This document shows, piece after piece, positions 1-11,800 of a DNA stretch of 64,000 nucleotides. The position numbers and the translations under genes are program-made. The notes under the pieces were generated by a model. It was not told where the DNA came from. It saw nothing but the letters and a program-made list of their open reading frames with translations, and made no database searches. Each line of letters begins with the position of its first letter. Within the stretch, counting starts at the first letter, position 1. The DNA is from Mesorhabditis belari (lineage: Eukaryota > Nematoda > Chromadorea > Rhabditida > Rhabditidae): assembly GCA_958450365.1 (NCBI GenBank), contig CAUEEP010000891.1, positions 248,001 to 312,000 on the forward strand, in the 5' to 3' direction.

Positions 1-120
1 CTAGATGGCCTTTCGATGGCCTAGATGGCCTTTCGATGGCCTAGATGGCCTTTCGATGGCCTAGATGGCCTTTCGATGGCCTAGATGGCCTTTCGATGGC
101 CTAGATGGCCTTTCGATGGC
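1..120. repeat. 20-bp tandem repeat, six copies
   Basis: Six identical head-to-tail copies of a 20-bp unit beginning ctagatggcc fill the first 120 bases. The array is cut by the window edge, so its true length is unknown. Confidence 0.95.
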
Positions 121-127
121 ACTTAGA

Positions 128-730
128 CTAAAAAAGGCTTAATGACGTCAAAAACCGGATGAAAATCCAACAAAAACACCCATCTTTGAGCTCTTGAAAA
201 TTTGGGTATACTTGGTTTGGTTGACTTTTTGCATAAATCCTGTTATTCTGAGTGTTCAAACTCTGCTTGATGGTGAACACCTTCTTGTCAGTAAAAAGGA
301 TGTTCGTGTGATCGATGTCATTGAATCGAAGCATCGGTCCTTTAATCGATCTTCGTGGCCGGACTCTGAGCGGAATTGACCGGACTTCGCGCTTCTTTTT
401 GGCATCGATTTTGAGAAATTGGGCTTTCACAAACTTGTAAGCTTTCATTTTCAAATGTTTTTTTCACGATTCGACTCACTAATCCTTCGAAAATCTTCAA
501 TTTCTTGGCCATTTATCGTTGAGATTGCATCGGGTTGTATCGGAGCTTCTTGAACCTTCTTGATTTTCTTCTTTGTTGTCACGGTAGCTTTTCGATCCGG
601 CTCGATCGATCAGAAGTTGTTACAAGATCGACGAATTGTCTCGGTTTTGATTTTGCTTTTGATTTGATTTTTGATTTTGATCTCGGATCGATTTTGCCAC
701 CAGCAGCCTTCAAGAACTCTTAATTGACCG
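128..730 (-). pseudogene. Tc1/mariner-superfamily transposase relic
   Basis: The minus strand keeps a 108-residue open stretch with the pattern LRFNDIDHTNILFTDKK followed by QNNRIYAKS, which resembles the first catalytic block of nematode Tc1/mariner-type DDE transposases. Upstream (to about 730) frame-shifted remains of the helix-turn-helix N-terminus can be followed. No full ORF or clear terminal repeats are seen, so this is a dead copy. Fragments at 12,047-12,585 (HTH part) and 29,664-29,942 (C-terminal part) may belong to the same or a similar family. Confidence 0.6.
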
Positions 731-928
731 GACTCGGCTCCGAAAAAGCTCGATAATTGAAACTTGATAAGTAGATTTGCTCACCATACCTAAAAAAATT
801 AATTTTAATGAGTAAATAACATTTTGAAAGACAGAATTTGCATAATAAACAAAAAAGAAATAGCAAAGATAGTCAACTCAAAAGTGCATAACAGCAAAGG
901 AGGCTGGTTTGGGTAATTTTGAGGCAAC

Positions 929-1004
929 CTGTACTGTAGCTAGGGCCCTGTACTGTAGCTAGGGCCCTGTACTGCAGCTAGGGCCCTGTACTGTAGCTAG
1001 GGCA
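929..1004. repeat. 19-bp tandem repeat, four copies
   Basis: Four head-to-tail copies of ctgtactgtagctagggcc, with one substitution in copy 3 and one in copy 4. Confidence 0.95.
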
Positions 1005-1460
1005 CGAAAAAGACCTTTTAGAGGGACTTTGAAGGGCCTTCTATTAGAATCTATAAGTTTTCTATTGCATTCTTCTATTAGAAACTTCTATTAGTATCTA
1101 TTTTTTTGTATCTTTAGATAACCTTTGTGAATCATTCATAGAATCAAACGAAAAGTGGAGAGATTCCAATGTATTCACTTAAAACACGTTGATTTTGAAA
1201 GTTGAAACGTTTTAAAAAAACATCTCATTTAAGAAGAACATTCTCTAGTTTCAATCGAGCCAAAAATCTGTTTGCAATGAAAATTTAACAATTTTTATGT
1301 TGCTCACTTGTTATTTGATCCATCCCAAATGGACTCAAATCAATATTTTCCCCTTTTCATCTCTCTACTTATCTATATTTTAATCCATTCTCTCACCCAA
1401 TAAAATCGAGCTCATTATTGTCCAAAAAGTTTCCTGAAAATTTTTTAGTTTTTCCAAAAA
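1005..1460. other. AT-rich stretch without a recognisable gene
   Basis: No coding frame, RNA gene or clear repeat was recognised. It contains short direct repeats of a tctattagaa type near 1,035-1,090. Confidence 0.5.
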
Positions 1461-1677
1461 CCGCTTGTCAAAACGGTCGATTCAATGCACAAAGCCATGA
1501 TCTCCAACCTCGATTTTCTGTTGAAACATAGATCTCTCCAAAATAATCGCTTTTGCAAACAGAAATTGAAGTAATTTTTCGAATGATTTCTGATTTCATC
1601 TCTAAAAATTTCAGTTCCGGATTAAATGATCTCTTTTCGATGGCTTTGTGCATTGAATCAACCGTTTTGACAAGCGA
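1461..1677. mobile_element. MITE-like inverted-repeat element
   Basis: Imperfect terminal inverted repeats of about 37 bp (1,461-1,498 and 1,640-1,677, core caatgcacaaagccat) flank about 140 bp of non-coding sequence. This is the structure of a small non-autonomous DNA transposon. No transposase is inside and the family is not identified. Confidence 0.75.
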
Positions 1678-2019
1678 TTAGTCGACGGAAAAATCGAGAG
1701 AAAAGAGAAAAATGAGCATTGTGGGAAATGTCTAACATTGTCGGGGTCAAAACTCACTTTTCGGTAAGTGAAAAAGGGTTTTGTCACGTTTTTAGTAAAT
1801 TTCTTATTTCTTTTCATTTGCTACTATTGGAAAAAGTAGTTGTTCCTCTTTTGAAATTCGGGAAATCTCAATGTTTTTGTAGAGATCTTTGCTTTGCACA
1901 CCGTGTCGTCGTGTTCTTTGTGCGCCCGCATAATCGCCCTCCATCTGGTACATCTCCCCAATAGATACCCCCTCCTTCGCCGATCGTCTATCGCCTCTGG
2001 CCTCTGTCTAAGATCAATG

Positions 2020-2235
2020 TTTAGTCGCTTTCGTGCTCATTAGTGCGCTCATCCACTTCAAGATTGGTTACCCGTTGCGTGGCTGAACGCTCTGGCTTAT
2101 GCTGATCCCCTCGTCATCTCCAACCACGATCAACTCACAAACCACGATATGCTAGCTGTAGCCACCTACGTTGCTGACTGGGCCGGCCTCAAATACAACG
2201 CCAAGAAGTGTGCGACCCTTGTTATCGGCCTAATC
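2020..2235 (+). pseudogene. Non-LTR retrotransposon reverse transcriptase relic
   Basis: In one frame (about 2,085-2,230) the sequence reads ALAYADPLVISNHDQL and then WAGLKYNAKKCATLVI. This matches the palm and thumb of non-LTR reverse transcriptases: the YADD box (here YADP, catalytic residue lost) and the downstream GLK-N-KKC motif. Both sides are out of frame or unrelated, so it is a short dead fragment just upstream of the transporter gene. Confidence 0.75.
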
Positions 2236-2844
2236 TCCGGTACGAGCTCTGGAATGGGTACGGTTTGTGGAAGCTTGTTTCTCGCCGTACACCATCGGGC
2301 CGCTATTGCATTTACTGGTGGAATCGGCGCACAAAAGACAAAGAAGAAAGAGAAGATTTTCAAGAGTTGAAGAGAAATACTGAAGATATTGAACAAGATG
2401 GATGTACTTTATGTTCAAAACGGGGAAACCCACCCTCTCTGGCGCACCCATTCGTCATTTTTCTTGAAGAAACCCTAAAAATGAAGGCTTCAGTGCGTCA
2501 AGGATGGGTCTTTTATTTTTACGCTCAAAGGAATTTTATGAATCTGAATTTTACGAATCTTATTGTACCGGACTCAAAATTTCACTAACAATAAGATTTT
2601 AAAAAGTGAACTTATCAAGTCAAAAGAAACGATCAATCTCATATTTTCAATTGTGGTGTCTATTTTGCACTTGTGTTCTGTTGAGTTTTGAAATTTGTAT
2701 TACCCTTATCATACACTTCATCATACAACTTTCAAATCTATTTAGATCTTTTTGCATTCAATGGTTCAACATCAATTTCATTTTCATTTCCCCATGTCTT
2801 CCCAAATCTATTCACCAATTCCACTTCCAGTTTATGATCAAAAG
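2236..2844. other. 5' flank of transporter gene
   Basis: No separate gene is seen. An open frame runs into the transporter start from 2,752, adding 31 codons upstream of the chosen ATG, but this extension is His/Phe/Gln-rich and unlike the family. No TATA box or obvious trans-splice acceptor was picked out. Confidence 0.4.
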
Positions 2845-5800
2845 ATGTCGTTTCTTTCAAATAAATACCGTGCTCTTGTCGTCGGTGTCACTTTTCTTTG
2901 CCTCACTGCCATCAATTCGAACTATATTGTGGTCAATTTCACGATCATTTGTATGAGCGGAGATATGAGCGAAACGATCACACAACCAAATGGAGTCAGG
3001 TTTTGAGTGAAAAGATTTTCAAATTTGAAATTGTTTACAAAACTATAGGTATATTGATTTTTACCTCAATCTCTGTTCTTCAACAAAAGTTTTCTTTCAG
3101 AATGTGACCTCTCGATACGCCTATACCCCGGCACAGCAGAGTATGGGGTTGTGGGCGGTGGCGTTGGGCAGTGTGATTGGCACTTTCCCCTACAGTTGGG
3201 CTTTCATTCAATATGGAGCCAGGTTAGTGATCAAAATCAAAGTCAAACACTTAGCAAGGGTTGTTCTAGGCAAGGCTAGGGTCCAGAAGCTAGATCCTTG
3301 ACCAAAGGTACTCTAGACCAAGGTCAGTTCCTGGCTGCAGACCTGGAAAGGCAGCCTGGCTTGAAGCCAGCCTGGCTAACCAAGCTTGAGCAAAGCAAAA
3401 ACCTTCTGGCTTCTGGCCCACCAGAAACCAGCCTTAGACCTGGTCTGATCTTACCTGAACTGGCCTGGCTTTACCTAGGTACACAAAGAGTTCCTAGGAC
3501 CACAAGAAGCTACTAGTTGTCCTCAAGAATGTCTTGAACTGTCTTGATTAGGTAACGACGTTAACTAATAAAATTTCCAATCTACAGTACTCTTTCAGAT
3601 TCCCATTCCTTCTCGCGGGTCTCCTGTCAATGGGCGCCACTGCAGCCATCCCCTTGGCCGCTCACTTATCATTCATTGGTGTCCTTTTTCTGCGTTTTAT
3701 CCAGGCTAGTACATTCTTGGCGTCAGTCTAGAATTTCTCATTTTTTCAGGGTGTCTCTTACGCAGCTGATTTCTCTGTATTGGGTGTAGTGACGGTGAAA
3801 TGGGCCCCATTGGATGAGACGAGTATCTTCATCGCAATTATGACCTCATTTGTCACGTATTCGCCATTCATCACGAATCTTGTCTCGTCTTGGGTTAGCT
3901 GAAAATTAGTTGAAAATTGGTTACTACGAAAGCCAAATCGCTAGAGATAGGGTTGTTCTTTGTGCTCTAGTAAACAAAAACCTTTCTAGCACAGACAATG
4001 TATTTTTTGAGTCAACAAATCAAAATAAGAAAGCATTTAATGAGACAGAAAGAGTGCGTAGACATTTTTGAATTCAAACATAACCTTGTGCTTGGATTGT
4101 TACCTGCTACTTTGTGCTCTTAATAAACTCAACCTTTCTGGCGCACTCGATCCACAGAAATTTGACTTGTTTCTTGTTGAAATTAAAGGAATGTGTGCAC
4201 CAGTAAAGGTGTGTTTCCAGAGAATGAAGGACGGGCTAAGGTCCAACGATTTCAACGATTTTATTCTTTAGTCTTGAGTCCCAAGTCTAAGACAATGCAT
4301 GCTTATTTATAAAATAAAACAAATTTGTAAATGAAAAGGTAGAACTTTATTTGTACCATTGTTAACCAATGTTAACCAATTCCAGTTTTGTACCTCGTCA
4401 CTTGGTTGGAAGTTCTCTTTCTATGCACATGCCGCTTTCACGGCCGTTTGCTTTGCTGGTGAGGGTTTTCTGATGAAATTTTTGATCAAATTCCATGTAA
4501 TTTCAATTATTCAGTGCGATTTACAAATTAAAATGCAAATTTCAGCCTGGCTTGGCATTTACGGAGACGAGCCATCAAAGCACTCACGCGTGAAAAAGCA
4601 GGAGTTGTTGAAGATTCAAAAGGACAAGACAAAGGAACACTTGGAGGCGGATAACTTTGTGCCTTATAAGGTACAAAAAAAAGACGAATTATGTATAAGT
4701 TGCACGTATTCAGGCGATTCTCACCACTCCGACGGTGTACGCGATTTGGCTAAACGGTTTCGCTGAGATCACCACGATCACCGTTTTGCTCACCTACATG
4801 CCTCAATATTTTCATACGGTAAGCAACAAAAAAGTATAAAAGCTCAAAAAAAATGATAGACTTACTGCGAGATAAGTTGCAAAAATTGTGTTGTATTGTC
4901 GTGTCGAATATGTCGAGAGAATATTGTGTCAACTTGGACTTTTTTTTTTTGATCTGTTTTCGCACTCAGGTGTTCCTATGCGCAGATCACAACCTGCTTC
5001 CACATTTCTCTATCCCTTGCTATTGTCATCCAGTGTTTCCTAGCTTGATTGTTCCTGGTTCCAAGTCTTCGACTTGCTGGTGCTGGTGGTTGTTGCACTC
5101 TAGCCATCATTTCTCTGACCGTCTCTGCCACTCTTGTGCTCCACCTCGTTGCTGGTCTTCCGATGGGCCTCTTCTGGTCTCGTGGTAGCCACTCTGTGAT
5201 CCGTATCGTCCATCTGTCGTCTGTTCTTCTGGCTACGTGGCCGGCCCATCTGAGTCTTTTTCTCTCGATCACTTCCACTGGATCTCTGAGTCCGGAGAGC
5301 TGGCGCATATCCGTACTTCTTAGGTCTTGGTCGAGCTGCGTCTTCCTATTGTACCCGAGCAGGTTCCTTTCAAGGGCTCGATGCGTCGTTCTCAGGGCTC
5401 GTTCAGCGGTCTGTGTCGTGGCCCAGGTCTCTGTCAACTTGAACTTGAACAAACCAATTCCTACTTTGCAAACTTGAACAAACTTGACCAAACCAATTCT
5501 TGAACCAACAACTTGAACAAATCAATTCCTACTTTGTAAACAGTCATAATGAAATTAGCTGCAAAATGCTAGAAGTTGCTTTCAAAGAAAAACAAAGCAA
5601 AAAGCTGGGATCGCCCACGGGATCAGGAATCGAACTCTGATCCTGTGGGAGAAAACTTATTACGCTATCCGTTAGGCCATCAAACTTATTACGCTATCCG
5701 TTAGGCCATACCTTGTTTCCGCTAGGAAGGAGCCTTTTAAAGTATCCGTTTTGACGCCAATTTTGAGTGAATTCGATTGAATTTTGACAGTCATGACAGT

Positions 5801-8800
5801 TTGAAAGTCATTTGACAGATTTTGATTTCAGATTCGGATTCCTCATACCTTATTCTATAAGGTGCACAGGATCAGGCTTCGGTTCGGACGTAGTGTTTAA
5901 AGCTCTCAAATCTATCATTCAAAATAATTAAGAGTTGGGATCATTTCATGGAAAAACTTTGTTTTTGCAATAATTTTTCTTTTTTGTGAAAAAGCCGGTT
6001 TTTTGACAATTTTAAAGGTTTTGAACTTACGGCTCTATCTAAATTTCTGTAAATGCATTTCCGTTAGACTTTTTAATGAATTGATATATAGTTATCCTTC
6101 TTTTTTTAAATCTTCAATTTTGGGAAGCTAACTCTATTTTGACCACACTAAACTTGTCCCTAAAGTGACTCGATCCCTTTTTTGGTCACTCGCATTTCGC
6201 CCAGCGAAATTTCTTCAATGGTTCGATCAATTGAAACACGTTTTAGCCTATTTTGTAGAGGAGATTTACACCTTTCAAATAGTTTATAACAGTTATAACA
6301 GTTTATAACATCGATATCAGGTTTCTATCATTGGAAATTTATGAAAATGTTGAAATCCGCATTTCTTATGCATGTACTTAATAGTAATAGGGATAACTAA
6401 TTAACTAACTAACTAACTAACTAACTAATTAAACTAATTAACTAATTAAACTAATTAACTATTAACTAATATTAACTAATAGAATTAGAACTCGAATTTT
6501 GCAGTATTTACATAAATTACTTTAAAGTTTTTCATAAATTACTCAAGAAAAGCTAGTTTGTAGGCTGATAGTGAGGGAATTTTTGCTTCAATTCAATAGA
6601 TTTCAATAGAGTTAGGAACTGAACACATAGAAAGCCTGCAAAAGCCTAAATCTAGGGTCAGTGTCAAAAGCAATGTCAAAATAATTGTTGGTAAAAAGGG
6701 AAAGAGTGAAAAGTTTTCCTGTTTATTGTTTAGATCTTTGTTTTTAAGTTTCAGGGGAGTGGGACAAATGTGACCTTTTTTTGCGCACCCGGACATTTGC
6801 GCACCTTTTTTTCCGCACCTTGCCCATTAGCGCACCTTTTTTCGCGTTTTAAAAAAGCTCTAAAAAGCTAATATTAACCAATTTCTATTCCAAATGTTGT
6901 TTTTCTAGGTAATTTGAGGGTGTCGAATTCAAATTTTGACATAACAGAGCGTGTGGAACCCATTTGAAAGACAAAACGGCTAGATCAAATTACAGAAAAT
7001 TGTCGATCTTTCTCTTTGTATAACTCCGTCCGTTTGTTTCCACAAGCTCTGATATGTCAAAATTTCGATTCTACGCCCTAAAATTACCTAGAAAAACAAA
7101 TTTTGGAATAGAAATTCGTTAATATTAGCTTTTTAGAGCTTTTTTAAAACGCGAAAAAAGGTGCGCAAATGTCCGGGTGCGCAAAAAAAGGTCGCATTTG
7201 TCCCACTCCCAGTTTCAGAGATCTATTTTTTAAAAATTCAGGTTCTCGGCTTCGACGTGACCTCGACGGGTATCCTCTCCGCGGTAGCTGCGCTCATTCA
7301 CGCTCCTATCAAGTACATCTCCGGGTATTGCAGTGACAAAATAACGTGAGTTTTTTTAAGCAAAAATTTACATACAGACTCCCAATGTTTCTAGTCAAAA
7401 ACAAATTTAATATACAAAAGATTCTCTCTCAAATAAATCCCATTTTCTCTTTCACTTTTCGGTAGAAGTCGAGAATTTTGTCGAAAGTTGACTCTTGAGC
7501 TTTTGAGCTGAAATTTTTGATTACAAGTTTTGAAACTACTGAGGTACTGAGGTACTGAGGTAAGTACTGAGGTACTGAGGTAAGTACTGAGGTACTGAGG
7601 TAAGTACTGAGGGCACATAGCACAAATCTGATTGCAGATTCGGATTCCTCGTACCCGAAAACCCCCAAGTACAAAGTTTCAGCTTTCTAGCTCACTTTGT
7701 TGTAATTTTACGTTAACGTAATTTGTATTGTCGCCTAGCCGTTTTATTTTTTGTATATAGTGGATTGATATTCAAATTTGGAATTATATGTAAATTTATC
7801 GTACCTTTCATCCTTGACAAGCCAACTCTTCAAGAGTTGATCGATTGCAGACTTTTCCTGAATTCAGCCTTTGAATTTGTCCCAATGATCAATGCAAACC
7901 TTTATATTTTCTGTATTCTTTCCTCTTTTCTCTAACTTTTCCACAAATTCGTCAACTGATGGTAGAAGCCCAAGTTCCGGGATTTCGATCAAAAACGTGT
8001 CCTTGTAATCGGGATGATCGAGCTCATTTAGGGTAATCGATCCGTCCAGCAATGATTGCAAAATGGTCTAAACTCATTAGACTTCTAACTTTTTTTGCAA
8101 AACCTGATCTTGATCTTGTAGATCTAGTAGATCTAGTAGATCTTGTAGATCTTGTAGATCTTGTAGATCTTGTAGATCTAGTAGATCTAGTAGATCTAGT
8201 AGATCTTGTAGATCTTGTAGATCTAGTAGATCTAGTAGATCTTGTAGATCTAGTAGATCTAGTAGATCTTGTAGATCTTGTAGATCTAGTAGATCTTGTA
8301 GATCTTGTAGATCTAGTAGATCTAGTAGATCTTGTAGATCTTGTAGATCTAGTAGATCTAGTAGATCTTGTAGATCTTGTAGATCTAGTAGATCTTGTAG
8401 ATCTTGTAGATCTAGTAGATCTTGTAGATCTAGTAGATCTTGTAGATCTTGTAGATCTAGTAGATCTAGTAGATCTTGTAGATCTTGTAGATCTAGTAGA
8501 TCTTGTAGATCTAGTAGATCTTGTATCCAAAATTTCAGTACTTCTGCATCTTTACCCTTTTGGAAGTTAATATGCAAATCGATCCTTGAAATCTTACTTT
8601 ATCGTTAAATTTTAAGATGTTTTCTCTAGTTATTATATGCTTTTTGAAAAGATTTAAGTTAAAATTAATAAATATAAATCTAATAAAGCTATTTATACGA
8701 TTTTCACGATAAGGCGGCGCTTGTGGCGTATATAAGGCGGTGCTTTTTCCCGTTCGACATTTCATAAACGTCCGCCTCCATTGACAGTCCAACTTTGACC

Positions 8801-11800
8801 TCAAATATCTTGGTGTTGGGCTGTTCAATTTAAATATTCTTAATATGATTGGATGCACCAAGTCTTTCTCTGTCGATTGGTGCAAAAACTATTTCAATTG
8901 AACAGCTCAACACCAAGATATTTGAGCTCAAAGTTGGATTGCCAATGGCAAAGAGGCGGGCGTTTATGAAATGTCGGACGGTCCAAAAACCGCCGTCTTA
9001 TATACGACACGAGTCCCGCCTTATATACGCCACAAGCGGCGCCTTATATACGACTTCTTTTAAAGATATTCGACCGTTTAACTGATTTGGTGACAAATTC
9101 CCTTCAAATGTAAAGATATTCAATTTACTCGACGTGTAAAGAGGATTAGTTACTCGACTAAAAGCGTCGATTAATGTCCCACAATCACAAACCTGATCCC
9201 TTTTCTTCTTCATTGCCTCAATTGGATCCTCTTCGATCTTGTCTGTGAATTGATGTAGGAGTTGAGTGATAGCTGTACAGTGCAATCTCTCCATATGTAT
9301 CCATCCTTTCTTCGAGAAACTTTTTGACTTGATTGAGTATTTCTTCTTGCACTCGAAACATTCACGGAAACCGTCGGCGGTGATTGGCAAGATCAAGCTG
9401 TAGAAGTGTTGATCTAAATCTCTATCGTTATTTATTGGTGTGCCAGTTTGCTCGCGTTTACACCCTAGGGGGAACCCTTGATTCTTCTTTTTCCCTAAAG
9501 CAAAGTTTGGTGTCACAAGAATCGTCACAATGAAGAATCGGCTTCACCAGAAATGACGCGTTTCCAATTTCGTTCACAAAATACATCAAAAAGAACAAAT
9601 TTTCTGTAGACAAACCATTGATTTTGAGCTTCCAAAGTGGCTCTGAGAATCCGGGTTTGTGCTCGGTGGCACAAAAACATCGATCCGATCGATTCTCGAT
9701 CTGGGAAATCAACTCCAATAACTGTGGCTTTTTGTGTCTTGAGATCGGCTTCTCTTCTGCGATCGTTTCGTCTTCATCAGATTCAACTAAATAAAGATAT
9801 CAGCGATTTATAAATAAAACAAATAATTTAAAAACTCTACAATCTTCAAGCAATTTCCTTTTTTTTTTTAAAAAAAAAAAATTTTTTCTAATTAATATTT
9901 ATACGGCATTAGTGATTGATTCAATAGAGGGGGGTTTTATTAGCTGCAATGACCGCTTGAAGCCTCCGGGGCATCCTGTCAACTAGATTGCGTAAAATTT
10001 GTGGCACAATTGTCGCTCAAACTCGCCGTACGAAGTACCAAAGATCCGCCTTAGAGCTAACCGTCTTCCCTTGAGTTTCGTCTTGATAAACGCCCATAGG
10101 TGTTCAATAACATTCAAATCGCGGCTGTAGGAGAAGCTGAAACGAGTTGAACACGATTCGCGCGGAACCATCCGAGTAGTCGAGCTCTTCCTCCATTGGC
10201 AATCGAACAGGGCGGCCCATAAGCAACTGACTCTTGAGCATTGTCCTGGTAGAGGAGCCATTATCCCATTTTGGCGGTCGCAAATTTTACGCGATCTAGT
10301 TGACAGAATGCCCCGGAGGCTCCAAGCGGTCATTGCAGCTAAAGGCGGATCTACAAAATATTGAATTTTTCGCCTCTATCTCTGTGCCGCCAAGACTTTT
10401 GTCCATTGTTTTTGGTGGCCTTTTGTTGTTTACGCTTATTTTTGTTGTTTAAAATAAACTTTCGAGTTCAATGCTTGATCATAGCTAAAAGTAGAGTAAA
10501 AATGCTCAAAAATACTTGTGATAACTTTTCCATAGCCTCTCGGAAAGGTTCCTAAATTTGCGTTTGAAAGTTTCCACTCAGAAGCCGCCAAGACTTTTGT
10601 CCATGACTGTATAATTAATCCGTTAAACTAACTAGTAAATCAATTTGTTAAATAAAAGCAACTCTTCCTATCGATTTCAAATTTTTTCAAGAGTTGCACA
10701 GATCTAACAAATTGAGATTTCTCTTTGCAATATAGAGAACTGTTTTCTGAAATGTTCTTTTGCTCAGAGGACAACGGGATTTTTAAATCGTAGAGTAAAA
10801 TAAATAACTTTTCGAACTCTCTGACTATTTCTATTTCAAGAGTTGCAAAGATTTAACAGATTGAGATTATTTCCAGAACTTTAACTACTTTTTATTCTAT
10901 CAAAATAATCTAATCGATTTATTCCATGCAAATTGAAATCTACCTTTCTCATCCTCTTTTTCGCCTTCAAGGAAATCCATGAACGCATCATTTGAACGAA
11001 TTTCCTCTACATCATCCTTTTCTCCTGCTTCTAAAAATACAAATTTAACTAAAGGTTTCAGAATGTAGACGAAAATATCGTACTTTATATATACTTTAGA
11101 TAAGTCAAGCTAAACACAAGCTTTCAGTTTCAAAGCTTTTCAAAGTCTCCAAGCATAAGTTTTAAGTCAAAAATTGTATAATTGTGAATGCAAGTTGTTG
11201 AACTTACTCATGTCCATTTCTTTCTTGTCTTCAAGTGACTTTACGAGGTCACCGATTGAAATAATCCCTTCTGTTTCTGGAAGTGTTAGAAGTTACTGAT
11301 TGTTCTGATGGAAAAAAGCTGTTTCAACTAGATTCTAAAGCCGTAATCCAGCCCAGGTCAAGGTAGAACCAGACTTTCTAGTCGATCAATGGATTTTCAA
11401 AGGTTGTAGAGCAGGGCTTTGGCTGTTTCTCTTCTATTTCTGGAAGTATTAGAAGTTACTGATTGTTCTGATGGAAAAAAAGCTATTCCAATTAGATTCT
11501 AGAGCCGTAATCCAGCCCAGGTCAAGCTAGAACCAGACTTTCTAGTCGATCAATGGATTTTCAAAGGTTGTGGGCAGGCCAGGACTTGGCTTCTGATCTT
11601 AAGATTGCCTTAGAGTTGACTCTGGAAGCATTAGACCCAGTACCCCTTTAGGGAAAACGTCTTTTCCTCTGACAATTTTGACCTTTTCACTTGCTCGTAC
11701 ACCATTCTCCACGGATTTCAAGCTAACTTTGATCTTTCTTTGCGTAAACAGTTTTTAGACTCGTTTCTTACGAAGTAGAAAAAATAAAGTAACCATGACT

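Noticed and set aside
3230..3540. Open frames rich in Leu/Pro/Arg in transporter intron 2
   Set aside because: They are made of degenerate ctagacc and ggctggc words, also seen at 11,330-11,630, 17,370-17,640 and 34,560-34,740. This is low-complexity intron sequence, not coding.
8052..8570. Long ORFs of DLV, RST and LDLQDL repeats on both strands
   Set aside because: They are forced by a 9-bp satellite without stop words; no start context, family or splice evidence supports a protein on its own.
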